Shown: positions 23,020 to 35,762, counted from the stretch's first letter. The stretch: DNA of 64,000 nucleotides from Erodium maritimum (GCA_963921825.1 OY997589.1:73516523-73580522); one strand, 5' to 3'. Notes: a model not told the origin generated them from the sequence alone. Made by a program: numbers and translations.

Positions 23020-26000
23020 CATCCTTTTCGGCTCATAAGGTGATTTAGGACACTAAGTCTTGCTGAGATGAACGTCACGACGAGCGAGTAAGAATCCTTT
23101 CTGTGAATCCAGCATTGAGAACCCACTCAATGCCTTGTTCACATAGGTGCTCTGGCTTAAACCCAATACCCTCTTGGTGCGATCTCTATATATCTTAATC
23201 CCTAAGATATAAGGAGCATCGCCTAAGTCCTATATTACGAAACACTTCCTCAACCAAGCTTCTAGTCTCGTGCAAGGTTGGGATGTCGTTTCCAATGAGC
23301 ACCAAAAAAGGCAATCTTTCTCTCAGTAGCCTTCTTATAAACGCAAGGTCATACTTGTTCTTGATGAAGCTAAATCTAATTACTGCTTCATCGAAACGAA
23401 GGTTCCAACTCCGAGAAGCTTGTTTCAATCCACAAATGGATTTCAACTACTTATAAATCTATCCCGTTATTCTTTGGATCGTCAAAACCTTTGGGATGAG
23501 ACATACAAACGCCCTCAATCAAATTCCTGTTTAAAAGAGGTTTTGACATCCACTTCCTATATCTCCTAATCAAGATACAATACTATGTCAAGAAGAATAT
23601 GGATAGATTTGACCATGGCCACTAGTGAGAAGGTTTCCTCATAGTCAATCCCTTGAATCTACCTATAACCTTTCGCAACCAGTCAGGCTTCGAAGGTCTG
23701 AAGCTTGCCTCCCATGTTTATCTTCACCTTGAAGATCCATTTGCATCGATGGTTCTCACACCATCGATGGGATCAACTAGTTCCCAGACTTGGTTGTTTG
23801 ACATGGACTGTATTTTCTCCTTCATGGCTCCCAGCCATAACTCGGAGTCGGGCCCATCCACGACTTCCTGAAAGGTAGATAGATCCTCATGATCCACCAT
23901 TATCTCACCGTCCCCTCAAGACACAAAATAACCATATCTCGGAGGTGGGTGACTGATCCTTTCTGATCACCTTGGACCTTCAAGAATTGCTACAGGAACC
24001 TGTTCTTATTCTTCGACCACTTCAGGCTCCTCTACTGGGTGGTCAAGTGGTTCAGAGTCATCTGTACCATCTTGAACTTCTTATGGATGTACAACCCTCC
24101 CACTGACGTATTTGGAAACAAATTTCCTTTATATAAAGACCCCTCCCCTAGCGACGAACACCAAGTTCTCACTTGAGTTGTAGAAGCTGTATACCCTTGT
24201 TCCTTTGAGATACCCCACAAAGGTGTATTTCTATAACTTGGTTCGAGCTTAGTCGAAACCAAACGTTTCACATAAGGCTCGCAACCCCAGGCCCTTAGGA
24301 AGGACAAAATGGGCTTCTTCCCGTACCATTTCTAAACTGGTGTCCCATCCACAACTTTCGTCGGAGCACGATTCACTATGAACGCAGCCGTCTCCAAAGC
24401 ATAACCCCAGAAAAATATTGGTAGATCAGTCCTACTAATCATGGAACGGACCATTGTCTAACAATATCCGATTTCTCCGTTCGGCTACACATTTCAACTA
24501 TAGTGTCCCGGGAGGAGTCCATTCCAAAAGGATCCCATTCTCTTTTAGATGATCTAAAAACTCTATGGTCAAGTATTATCCACCTCGATCCAATCGAAGT
24601 GCCTTAATACCTTTTCCGAGATGGTTTTCTACTTCAGTCCTAACCACTTTGAATTTATGAAAAGTTTCAGACTTATGTCTCATCGAATAGACATAACCAT
24701 ATTTACCGTAATCATCAGTAAATGTGATAAAGTAACTAAAACCCCTACTGGCAAGCGAGTGTATCAGCCCCAATAATTCACTCACCCTTTTACCGTGATC
24801 GATGAAGGGCGCTTTAGTCATTTTTCCCATCAAACAAGCCTTACACCTATTATTCGAATGAAATTCGAATGGACTTAAAATTCTGTACTTCTGAAGTGTT
24901 GATATGTGTTTCTTGTTTATGTGGCCTAAGTGACAGTGCCTTAACAGAGTTTAGTCTAAATTATAGGATTTAGACATTTTGGTATTAACGTTATAAATAG
25001 AGCTTGAGCCATTGTTACCCATATGTACAATCCTCGGAGCAAATTTTGTACAAACATAAAACATATCATTACATAGAATATTGAAAATCCAATTTCGAAT
25101 ATCAACATTATATCCTTTGGTGTCTAACACGGATACAGATATAATGATCATATTAAAATTAGGTATGCAATATACATTGTTTAGTACACAACAAGGCCAC
25201 TTGGCTAACGAAGACTCGTGGATCCTACAGCAGTCGCTACAACCCTCATTTGTTGTCCACTATGAGGTCTAATCCGTTCTTCTCCAAGCCTCTCCTACCT
25301 TTCAGTCACTACACGTCAATGTATATGTGAGCTTCAGCTCCGACATTCAATACCCATGAACCTTTGGAAGTAGAGAGAGGTAGCTCTATAAAATTAATAC
25401 CTGATGAAAGCGAAGTCCCATTGTCCTTCTTTAGATCATCCCAGTTTTTCCCGCGATCCCTTTTTCGTTGACCAGGCTTCTGGCAGTAGAAGCAGATAGT
25501 CTTATCCTCCTTTGCCTTCCTTAAGGACCCCGGTCCTAGGAGGGTTAGGAGCGATCACGTGTCTTGTCTTTCATGCCAAGTGCACAGGGGCCTTGCCCTT
25601 GCCACTACTAGTTTCCTTATTGAAACTAGATCCCTTTTTGACTATCAGAATATCCTTGGATCCCAGATCCCTAATATTCTTTTTAGTAGTTACAAACACT
25701 CCATGTAACTCTGATATGGTCATTCCATATCGTGCATGTGATAATTCATGGTGAACTCAACATACGCACGAGGAAGGGAGCGCATAACCCTATCTACTAC
25801 CATCTCTGATTCTATCTTAAGACTCAGTCCATTAAGATGTTCGAGATGCCCCTTCATTTTCTAGACACAAGGGATTGCCTTGTCAAGGTCATTTTCTTTG
25901 CGTTTATATTTGAGGACCATCCTCAAATTTATATACTAGTCTAGATAGTTTGTCCCATTAAGCTTGACCCCATCAATCATGGTTTTTAATGACAAACTAC

Positions 26001-26444
26001 TGTTTAATTTTGCCTTTTGATCTATACAACAGATAAAATGTAATCAGTAAACTGCATAAATTTTTTGAATATCAAGCTTAAACATCAACCAATTGATTCT
26101 AAACCTTTAGAATCTAAAACCAAGATCCCTGATTCACTCGATCAAGCTAAACGAAGGCTCACCACTCAATCAAGCTATGTAGGTAAGACCCCATCCAATC
26201 ACATCCAATGTGACTCTTGGCTAGGGTATGAACTTAAGTACACGTCTTACCCTATCTGATACCCTAGCTCAACCCTGGTTGAGAATCGTAGTCGGGTCCA
26301 ACAATTTTCAACTATGACCTGTCACTATGCAGGTGCTCCGCTAAGGCGCATGACACCCACATATGTCGTTCATACTTATTACCCCGCCTTCTCATGGATG
26401 CTCCGCTAAGGCGCACGACAGCCATAAGATGAGGAGGTAGTAAG
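23020..26444 (-). pseudogene. Copia polyprotein relic (gag knuckle, protease, integrase, RT)
   Basis: Reading down the minus strand, the domains come in Copia order. A decayed gag zinc knuckle (CFYCQKPGQRKRDRE, His and last Cys lost) lies at about 25505-25445. The protease site reads SWVLNVGAEAHI at about 25360-25320, where Asp of the usual DTGA/DSGA is Asn. Integrase pieces are at 24833-24576 (YFITFTDDYGKYGYVY) and 24307-24032 (FLRAWGCEPYVKR). Reverse transcriptase at 23446-23195 has SICGLKQASRSWNLRFDEAV. The RT reads FLVL directly followed by IGND, so the seven residues YVDDILL that normally lie between them, including the catalytic Asp pair, are deleted in frame. Stops and shifts occur throughout. 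The leader side is interrupted by the solo LTR at 26445. Confidence 0.88.
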
Positions 26445-28128
26445 TGTTGGGTCTCGAGGTAGGGTTGGAGATGAAGCAACTCGCAGCGGAAAATAAATGA
26501 AAGCCAAGAGACGATTAAACCATAAATCAACAAACAAAGAATGGATTCACAAGAGAAAAATTCAGCACTATTTCTTACCAAAACAAAAACACCGGGTAAC
26601 GAATGATTGGCTTGAGTCTCCAAGACGCCTACGTATCCACATGGGAATCAAAGCCACACAATTCTTCTCTTTGAGAACTCAAGAACACAACAAGATGGAA
26701 AAACAATGCCAAACCCGAAATTGTAGGGAGAGAGGGAGAGAAAATGTGTTTCCTATTCTTGTCTTGTGTTTGTTATGTTGAAAAAAGATGACTTAAACAT
26801 AACAAACCTCATACTTGTCCAACTAAAGGCATGGGACAAGCATGGTGACAAGTAAGATGTAAATAGGACAAAGTATGGCTAGATAAGATGGGGTTAGGTG
26901 GTGAATCACCAACACCTTAATCCTTGTCATGCTTACTTAGTACTACTTAATCAAGACTTGATTAATTAGTTCCATGGGCCTTGGTTGCATGAGCCTTTCA
27001 TGGGCCTCTTGGAACATGGCCCATGGCCATTTCCAACGAGGTCCCATGATTCGCTCATCGCCTCCAAGCCTTCCATACCGGAAATGTCCAACATTATCCG
27101 ACGCGATCAATCCCAAGACTCCAAGCCTTGTCTCGATCCGTAAAGTCCTATTCACTTACGGGCACATGACCCAAAACCCAGTTTTGGTCATGTCCATAGA
27201 CAACTCCCTTTTGGCCATTCTCCATAAATGTGTCAATGAGTTTCACCCTCCGGTGTGACCCTTAGGTTTATGCATGTCAATAGATCAACGTAATCCCATT
27301 TAACTTTATCCTATTTAAGTGGCAACTAACGAGACTTTAGTATTGCCTGACATTGCTTAACGAATCGACCCTATCGATTCTAACATTTCCGTCATCCCTG
27401 TCATTATCCTTTTATCTCTGATATCCTGATTGAGATAAGGCATAGAGCCGTTAGCCTTATTATTCTCAATCACTGTTCCTTGATATGTGAGATGACTGAA
27501 TATATGATACCCAATATCATGTGCATGGTCATGCTATTCTTTCAGTCACTCTCGATCAAGCGGCCGAGAACCGATATCTTTCCCATACCGCAGTATGAGG
27601 GATAAATCCCTTAGCCGTCTTTCGTGTCACTCATGCAGTTCATCCCTAAGCCAATCTTGACCGTTATGGAAGCCCTGTTACGGACAACGTTAGTTTCAGG
27701 TCAAACTCAGTTGTTTACTGCATATCGATCACAAAGACTCCTCGGTCTAAGGACACATGACAAGTTACGACAATGAATATGTTCATGACTTGATTTATGG
27801 AACATATTCATGTCGGGTCGTCCAATATCATGTCCCACATGATTTCTATGATCAGACTCCGGAATCTCATTTCAATGACTAACATAACGTAAGGCATAAA
27901 GAGCCATCTTTCATACTAGTCGCTTCTAGTGAAGCTTTGTTGACTAGGGACCCATCGAGTGTGATCTATCTCGATCTATTGTTCTATTCGCATGGTGGAC
28001 ATAGATCAGAGTACACATCGATATATTACTCCAACACATTAGTAATATAAAGCGGCTTTAATTTTATTGCTAGCGATAATATATACATTTGGACATTTAG
28101 GATTGAACTACAGGCACTAAGACTAACA
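26445..28128 (+). mobile_element. Solo LTR, family 1, copy 2 (TSD GTAAG)
   Basis: A 1684-bp element starts TGTTGGGTCTCGAGG, ends AAGACTAACA, and has the perfect 5-bp duplication GTAAG at 26440-26444 and 28129-28133. It is nearly identical along its length to the copy at 3276-4963 and has the same orientation. Twin motifs GCTCCGCTAAGGCGCA just outside its left edge (about 26334 and 26400) belong to the host sequence, probably the Copia leader. Confidence 0.93.
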
Positions 28129-28838
28129 GTAAGTTGTTGAGAATTTGGGAGGTATCTGACATTACCCGTTTTTACTTGTCCGGTTGTGTTTAAAACTTTG
28201 GCACATCCTAGATGCGATGAGAACACCAACTACATTCCAAATGTAATGATCGGATGGTTCGAGGTCCACCCCCCTCCCTCCACCAAAATCTTACTATGGC
28301 GACATGAATGCGTTTCGTGATACGTCGAGGGACCCTAAAAATTAAATAGACATAACATACAATGGTAATGAGGTTAACATAGATCGAATCATGACCGCCC
28401 TTCCTACCGGGGACAATAGCTTTCTGTCCCAAGACAGGATTCTAGAGATGACACGATCTCCTAAAAACGGCATGGCACAGTTCATATTATGACCCATTAT
28501 ATTCGGCACCCCAAGGTAAAGAGATAGGGTTGAGCTTTCAGCACTAGATAGCATTGTGCATCACTCTTGTTTGCCACTAATAGGGGTTTTAGTACTAAAA
28601 AAGATGGAAGACTTTTCCAAGTTGAAAACTGGACCCGAGAGGGTGGTAAAAGCCCCCAATATAATACAAATGCATTTCACTTCTACCGCGTCTTCCCTGT
28701 AGAAAATTTAGCAGTCATCAGCGAAAACATATGAGAGATCTCTAGATCCCCCCCCCCCCTTCGCTACCCGGACTCCCCGTATTTCACCATGAGCTTGCGC
28801 TTTCTTCAATAATTGGGAGAGACCTTCCATATAGAAAA

Positions 28839-29194
28839 GGGATAAAGCCGAATCCTAACCGTGTTGGAAAGATGTTTTTCACGTCCTAACTGTGGCCACC
28901 TTTTCGTGACATGACCTATACCAAATGTCACCTTTCGTCACATGTCCTATACAAAAGGTGGATTTTTTTTACAAAACATGAAAAATAACACAAAAAAAGA
29001 GTTTATTTTTGGTAAATTTACACCACCTACCTCTTGTAGTGCACTGATAAACGCAAATTATACAAAAATTAAGAGGAAAAACCATCGAATGCGAACATTA
29101 TACCACCTTTGGTATATGACATGTCACGAAAAGGTGGTCACAGTTAGGACGTGAAAAACACATTTCCAACACAGTTAGGATTCGGCATTATCCC
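28839..29194. mobile_element. Mutator-like MITE in L1 RT (TSD TATAGA[A/T]AA)
   Basis: A 356-bp foldback element has inverted ends of about 75 bp: GGGATAAAGCCGAATCCTAA at the left and the complement, ending GGCATTATCCC, at the right. Inner blocks CACGTCCTAACTGTGG and CACCTTTTCGTGACATG recur inverted. It is flanked by TATAGAAAA (28830-28838) and TATAGATAA (29195-29203), a 9-bp duplication with one mismatch. Removing it rejoins the L1 frame between the ...YLFFIY and MEGLSQLL parts. It has no coding capacity. Confidence 0.85.
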
Positions 29195-29463
29195 TATAGA
29201 TAAAGAAGAGATATGGGAACAACGGATCCCCTTGACGAATGCCCCTGGACGGGGTAAAGCGCAGAGGTTCTCTCTCACCCGATGAGACTGAGTAACCGAC
29301 TGTACTCATGCAACAAGTAATGAGAGCTATCCATTTTGCGGAGAAGCCGAGGTGGTGCATTACGATTAGTGGATACGAACATTCCACTCTATCATAGGTT
29401 TTAGGGTTAATTCCACCTTAATACCCTAAATCTTTCATATTTCATATAGAGTACCCTGAATTT

Positions 29464-32400
29464 TTTTGATAAGCTCGAAAATTTTATTAATAAGACCGAT
29501 TCCAAGAAAAGGAATCAGAATGCCCTGGTTCAAGAAAACAGGATAAAAGAGGTCAAAAGACCAGTAACACGCTTACAAAAGAGCTCTACTAAGGGAGAAC
29601 TATAAGGACAAACCTTATCCCAAAAATCAGAAAAAACCGATACAAAAAACAAAACTAGTGAGCTGGTTTATGCCGAGCCTTATGAGACGATTTCCATAAG
29701 GTCAAAATAGGAGGCGCTGCCTTGATGGCCCATTCCTGAGTCAAAGAACGAGCTCTCGAACGAGTAACAACAGTATAAGTAGAAGGTCGACTTTAACGAG
29801 GTTGAAGGAGAGCCTCCTTCCATGGACTGTCCTCCTTCTCCTTCGCTTCTACTAAAGCCTCCAATCCATCGATAATCGATTATGAGGCTATCGAACCTGC
29901 CGAGCCTAACACACCATCCACATAACTAGGTAAAGGGCCTTCCACAAAACAACCCAATTCACTTTGAGCTTCATTCGGTAATGGGCCTGACACATCACAA
30001 CCTAATTTACTTTGGCCTTCAGACGATACTGGGCCTAGTACAACACAACCCAAACTAATTTGGGTTTCATTCAAACCGAGTTGAATATCGAAGATCTCCG
30101 GTGCGATTACAGGGGAACTCGTTGACTGTGATGTTTGATCTTCAAACAACGACACATCAACATGATCCCTACAAAAATGGGCTTCAATAAAGCCCTCAGG
30201 CTCATTCAAAACATCCGAAACAGACGCAACAATACCAAATTTTGATTTAGAATCGCGAGAATGGCGGGGAGAATCAACCTCTTCCCGAAACAATTCCGAG
30301 AACCACTCAACAACCGAATTCCGATCAACGTTCTATAATAGTCTCGCTGCCAAACCATCTGTCATCTTCAATGTCACGCCTCAAATCCGGTTTTGACCAG
30401 ACTCGAGACGTGAATTAAAATAATAATAAATAATAAAAATAAAATTTAATAATGTAAAACTCCGAGTAAATCAACACCCAACTCCGATGATTATGAGTCA
30501 AAAGCTCAAAATATAACAATATGAGACAACGTCTAATACGAAATGAGAAAGTACATCTCTAATACAATAACTCCCCGGACTCTCACTGAGCTCCCGAGAT
30601 CTGAGACGTCCTCTAGACCGACTCACGATCGAAACCTGTAAAACAGTAAAACAGAGGGGGTGAGCTTACGCTCAGTAGGAAAAAGTAGTAAAGGGAAAAT
30701 GACTTTCGTTACGTTACCAGGAATACCAGATCGATGACTCTTACTTATAACTGACAGCCAAATAGAAAACAACGGGAACATAACATCATCGATACAAGTC
30801 CTAAACCGAAGAGGCAAACAAACAACGACACATGATACTACTAAGACTGCTACAAATGTTAACCGGATCCAAAACACACAAGTATAAACAAGTATTCAAG
30901 ACAATTCGATCACCACGCACAACTCAATAAATATATCGTACCGGAATACCCCCTCGGTCTAGATATCTTCCCGGAAATGCACATCGGGGTAAAGCAAATA
31001 GTATATCATACCGGAAAGGCACATCGGCTTAGATATCTTCCCGGAAACACACCTCGGGGTAAACAACCATACGTCATACCGGAAACGCACATCGGTCTAG
31101 ACATCTTCCCGGAAACGCACATCGGCCTAGATGTCTTCCCGGAAACACACCTCGGGGTAGACAAACAAAACCACACAATAGCATACCAAACACAATACAA
31201 CGAACTCACAAACCAACAACTTACCGACACAAATTACCGAGCATATCACATCGGTCTATCATTCACCCGATCATATCACAAGACAACAATTCAATTCACA
31301 TTCATCACATTCATTCGATCAATCAAATCAAGAACAAACATTCATATCACATTCATATAACATGTTATGACTCTTAAAGAAATCAAGAAGATAATATGGA
31401 TCAACGTTTAAGGACTAATGACCACAATCAAGCACAATCAACAATCAATCCTAAGGCTCGACATGACCATTCTACAGCACGGAAACTCCCATAATTGAAA
31501 ACGGTTATTCTAGTGAATCACATCATATATGCAAACTAAAACTCTTCCGGTTATTAATCATCCTATATGCATACTATTAGAATTCCTTAATTAAAAGCGG
31601 AAATTTACTACTCTTCCCTACCTCAAAAGCTTTCCAAAGCTCAATTACACAACCGGCGTGTAGTCCCCTCCTCCGAGCTCGAGAACAAAGTCTAGGAACA
31701 AAAATTAACACTAGGATTAAAGACTAAAAAAGGGTGGTTTAAGAGGAAAACATCTAAGTTAAAACCCCCAAACATTTGGGCCAAGATAACCTTTCAAATT
31801 AAACGAAAAACACCCCAAAGAGGACTCAAAAGGACCAAAACTGGTCTGCCACGGTTCGGGTCACGGAGCCATGAGGCTCCCCGTCACGGATGACGTCACG
31901 GACCCGTAACGTGTGCCGTCACGGTCTCCCTCACGGAGCCGTGACGTCTCCCGTCACGGTTCCCATCACGGATCCGTGACGGCCCTGACCTGTTTCGTCC
32001 TTCTTCTTCCTCCAGCATTATTTCCATGAAATCAACACCCAAAACTCCATTTTTAACCTCTAAAAACTCCAAAAACAGTACCATAAACATCAAAACTCCA
32101 ATACCCACAAAGGGTTTCATCAAAACAACCAAACCCCAATTGATTTCTACTTAAATCAATCATCTACTTCTCTGAAAGCATCATCTAACAACATAAAACT
32201 CAAAACCTAGCTAGTTCAAGCAATTTCCATGGAAACCCATAACTTGAAATGAATTGAAATGAGATTGTGAGAGTTTACTTACCTTTAGAATGATGAGATG
32301 ATGAAGATGATGAACTTTTTGAGAAGATTGGGTGAAGAAATGGCTTGAAAGAGGCTCTTTTCTCTTGCTTCTTCTTCAAGCTTCAATGGAAACTCTTCTT

Positions 32401-33625
32401 CTTCATCTCTCTTGTAAATTTCGGCCACCACGCTAACAATGAGAAGAATTGGTCCAAAATTGAGTCATATAACCTAAGGGTGAAATTCCTAAAAAGCCCC
32501 CTTGCTCTTATCCACTCAAAGCCAACTCATGAGGATTAAAAGGGTCCTTTTAGCCTCCTTTCTTCCCCTCCAAGCTAACATGGATAAGTGTTCATGTAGG
32601 GACCACCTTGTCCTTAATTATTTCCAGCATTTCTAACTTCATGAAATTTAGCCGATAATTAGTCTTCGTTTGACCGAAAGTTAACTTTTTCACAAAGACA
32701 GTCATTTGAAAGGAAACGACCCAACTAAGCTAACCGTAACAACGGCTAAGCTTTTTGGGTCCCGGGAAGGTCCCGAATGACTCCCGGAGTCTTCGGTTGA
32801 CTTTTCCAGACGAAAGTCAACTCTTGCCCGAAATCACCGGTTCGACCGGGATCGATCAGGGGCGGTTCTTACATTCAAACTCTCCTTCTACAACTTAGAT
32901 CCCAGATGATTTGATACTCCACTACCAAGAAATGGAAGGTTCTGTTTTGGAGCAACAATCCCTTTGGCCGGGAAGGGCTCCTTTTCAGGTCGAGCATGAG
33001 TCACGAAAAGCTTGAAACCATTGTATTTAAATCCGTTATATACTTCAATTTCCTTCAAAACTGATACAAAGGATTGAAAACCCACAAAACCGAAACAACA
33101 ACCTTTCCTATTAGATCGTTTCAGTGCAATAACAGATACAATGATCCAAAGACTCCAAAAGTAGAAAGCAACCATTCATCAATAGTAGCAAAAGGCAAAT
33201 TGTACACAAAGATTTTTGAACCTGGAGAGTTTTCCAACATCACCTTCGCGGAAACAATCCCTGAATCCGAACCTTTTGATTTAATGGTGACAATATCCTC
33301 CTTGTTGACGATCATCTCCACGAACGCTTGGGAGTTGTCCACAACGTCGGGAGCAGATGATGAAATATGCCCAGAAACATCGGCCTTACCAGTAAAGGCA
33401 ATTGAATTGGAAACCCTCACCTTGATCGAACGTCTGCGCTTCGTGAGTCTCTTACCACTATCCTTGGCCGAACGTCGAGGCCGCTTCTTGTCACCCTTCT
33501 TAGCCGGACAAACCTCTGGAGAATCCTTAATGGTAGCAACAATAGAAACATACTCAACGTATGAGGAAATCAAAGAAGAACAAAAGAGGGGAAACGAGAG
33601 CATGCTTCTAGCCACAAGGGACAAT
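29464..33625 (-). mobile_element. ORF1-only LINE derivative with RRM (half-LINE copy 2)
   Basis: Without the solo LTR at 30372-32873 this is about 1.65 kb, minus strand, with a poly(T) 3' edge at 29462-29468. It has the same plan as copy 1 at 19946-21801: a Lys/Arg-rich N-terminus (33636-33260), an RRM with RNP2 KIFVYNLPF and an RNP1-like CCFGFVGF (33225-33060), and a long acidic tail (30293-29880). The tail contains an internal repeat (QSKLGCDVSGPLPNEA then QSELGCFVEGPLPSYV). It shares 3' UTR words with copy 1 but is clearly diverged, so the two are separate insertions of one family. It sits inside the MITE at 29404-34000. No endonuclease or reverse transcriptase is present. Confidence 0.7.
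30372..32873 (-). mobile_element. Solo LTR, family 2, copy B (TSD TTCAA)
   Basis: A 2502-bp element with the same ends as copy A (TGTCACGCCTCAAATCC ... GGCGGTTCTTACA) is flanked by TTCAA at 30367-30371 and 32874-32878. It has fewer tandem units than copy A (about 30935-31165, landmarks CATCGG, GTCTTCCCGGAAAC), a palindrome-rich CACGGA/TCCGTGACG segment near 31855-31985, and the same GGAAACGACCCAACTAAGCT block near its right end. It lies inside the RRM half-LINE. Confidence 0.92.
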
Positions 33626-34080
33626 GTTTGTATCACTTCAATACCTTAAACTTTCATTCATTCATTTAGAGTACCCTAAATGTTATTTGTGTCACCTCAG
33701 TACCTTAAAATTTCATTAACTTTCATTTTAATACCCACGGTTAACTTTACCTGAAATTTGGTTGTTAGTGAACACTATTATGGTCATTTTACATGTTTTG
33801 AATAGATTGTCTGATGAAAAGTTAACAATGGGTACTAAAATGGAAGTAATGAAAGTTTAGGGTACTTAGGTGACACACAAAATATTTAGGGTAATCTAAA
33901 TGAATTAATGAAAGTTTAGGGTATTGAGGCGACACAAAAAAGATTTAGGGTACTATAAATGAAATATGAAAGATTTAGGGTATTGAGGTGAAATTATTCC
34001 TAGGTTTTATTCATATTAGTTTTTAATACTATAAAGCACATATATGTCTACTTGATTTGTGATGGTTTGATTTAAATCAA

Positions 34081-34541
34081 GGCTTAATTCCACTTCAGTA
34101 CCTTAAATCTTTCATATTTTATTTAGAGTACCCTAATTTTTTTTTGTCATCTCAGTACCCTAAATCTTTCTTATTTCATTGAGAGTACCCTAAATCTTTT
34201 TTGTGTCACCCCAGTATCCTAAACTTTTATTAATTCCATTTTAGCACCCTAAACTTTTATTAATTTCATTTTAGTACCCACCGTTAACTTTACCATACTT
34301 TTGGTTGTTGGTGAGGAGTAGTATGATCATTTTACCTGTTTTGGATGGATAATCATATGAAAAGTTAATGGTGGGTACTGAAATGGAATTAATGAAAGTT
34401 TAGGGTACCGAGATGACAAAAAAAAAATTAGAGTACTCTAAATGAATTAATGAAAGTTTAGGGTACTGGGATGACACAAAAAAGATTTAGGGTACTCTAA
34501 ATGAAATATGAAAGATTTAGGGTACTGAGGTGGAATTATCC
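34081..34541. mobile_element. Mutator-like MITE (TSD TTTAAATCAA)
   Basis: A 461-bp element starts GGCTTAATTCCACTTCAGTA and ends GGTACTGAGGTGGAATTATCC in inverted fashion. The arms are long (over 150 bp) and contain repeated TTTAGGGTACT words. It is flanked by a perfect 10-bp duplication, TTTAAATCAA (34071-34080, 34542-34551). It has no coding capacity. It belongs to the family of the elements at 29404-34000 and 37995-38689. Confidence 0.88.
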
Positions 34542-34551
34542 TTTAAATCAA

Positions 34552-35484
34552 TAATAAGGGAGAAAGCGAACAAGCATAGAGGGATAAGGAGTGATTTGAG
34601 TAATAGAAAAGAAAAGAAGACACATATTGATGGATCAACTACCCATATTTGAAAATTCGGAAGATTATAATTACGCTGAAAAAAATAACAGATTTGAAAA
34701 TTTAGAAATTAGTAAAAAGTAATATATTCATTTAACCTGAAAACTCACGACATCGAGTAATGCTACAATTATAAAGTTAAGATATCATAGAAGTGAATTT
34801 TAAAATATGTATCGCTGCGTGAAAAGTCGTGTATAATTAGATATGATTACCTGATATTATCTTTTCTTATGACAATGAGAAAGTAGGAAAATAGGTTGTC
34901 CAAACAATGAACATGCAGACAATATCAAGAACATGCGACATTCCTAGGTGTATCTACCTGTTCCTTTGATGGCTGAGTAGTCCACAAGCAACGTAGGTGC
35001 TCACTATCTATAGCAAGAATGTATGAACAGGAAGAGAACTTAAGCGGATTACATATCCAATAGTCGAACCAGACTCTTATACTTTCAGTTGTAGGACACT
35101 TTGCACGTTATGAGTTTTCTTTTCTTTTCTTTTATGATACAAATTTAATCATAAAAGTTGTGGATACGAGTTGTCTTTTGGGATTTAATGTTCTTCCAAC
35201 CCTACTACTAATGATATGCATATCATAACATATAATTACATTACATGCACATATACATATATATGCACAAACATGTATACCCACCTCATGTGACCTCCTA
35301 TCTTCTTTTCCACAATTATCTTGTGTGGGGTTTTGTTTTGTTTTGTTGTGTGTTGTTGTGGGTTTTGCAATCTTTTCCTTGTTTGCTTTTCATTACCTGG
35401 CCATTTTCTTCCATCAAAGATCATAAAAGAGTACCTGTTGATTTTGATTTCCACATACTTACTCTTCCAGTTCTGGTTCTAGCC
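34552..35484. promoter_or_regulatory. Upstream region of the acidic-protein pseudogene
   Basis: AT-rich DNA without ORFs of note. A TATA-like tract (ATATACATATATATGC, about 35250-35266) lies some 220 bp before the ATG at 35485, followed by a pyrimidine- and TTTTG-rich leader. This layout suits a plant promoter and 5' UTR, but the gene it served looks dead, so any activity is a guess. Confidence 0.35.
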
Positions 35485-35762
35485 ATGGCTACTACACAAC
35501 CTGTTGTCTCAGATCATCACACCACTCTTGAGGTACCTCAACTTCTTTGTTTTCATTTTCATGTTTTAAGTAGTAGCTGATTTGGAGTCTGTGATTGATG
35601 ATACTTCTGGGTTTGGTTTTCAGTGCAAGTTGATGAGTTTGATTACTACTCATATTTGTTAAGTTTCTCTGCTTTGTTTGTTTGATGTTTTGGCAAGAGA
35701 CCCCTTTTTACTTCTATGGAAAAGCTTGTATAAGGTTTAGAATTGTGTTTCTCATACATTCT

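Larger units (their letters stand above)
29404..34000. mobile_element. Mutator-like MITE (TSD TAGGTTTTA), split by a half-LINE
   Basis: The left arm (29404-29463, GGGTTAATTCCACCTTAATA, then TCTTTCATATTTCATATAGA) and the right arm (about 33626-34000, ending in ATTTAGGGTATTGAGGTGAA then ATTATTCC) are inverted. They are flanked by the perfect 9-bp duplication TAGGTTTTA (29395-29403, 34001-34009). Without the half-LINE inserted at about 29464-33625 the element is roughly 435 bp, close to its relative at 34081-34541. It was inserted in the L1 relic before the half-LINE arrived. Confidence 0.85.
28200..34070 (-). pseudogene. L1 LINE reverse transcriptase relic with nested insertions
   Basis: Minus-strand L1 RT pieces survive on both sides of later insertions. 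At 34060-34001 and 29403-29388 the peptide VLKTNMNKTYDRVE corresponds to the RT motif LKLDMSKAYDRVEW. At 29387-29195 it reads FTPSRGIRQGDPLFPYLFF. At 28838-28560 it reads YVFADDC, with the catalytic FADD box intact at 28725-28714. At 28554-28208 the C-terminal part reads RKLLSPVGRAVMIRSMLTSL and later FWW. The gaps are exactly the elements at 28839-29194 and 29404-34000, whose target-site duplications lie inside the L1 frame. The copy is inactive because of these insertions, stops and shifts. Its 3' end near 28200 is approximate. Confidence 0.85.

Noticed and set aside
25300-25325. CACTACACGTC, similar to a CACTA transposon end
   Set aside because: It lies in the Copia protease region, which continues on both sides, and has no subterminal repeats or partner.
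28748-28761. Run of 14 C residues in the L1 relic
   Set aside because: A homopolymer run in a dead element, likely slippage or sequencing uncertainty rather than a functional signal.
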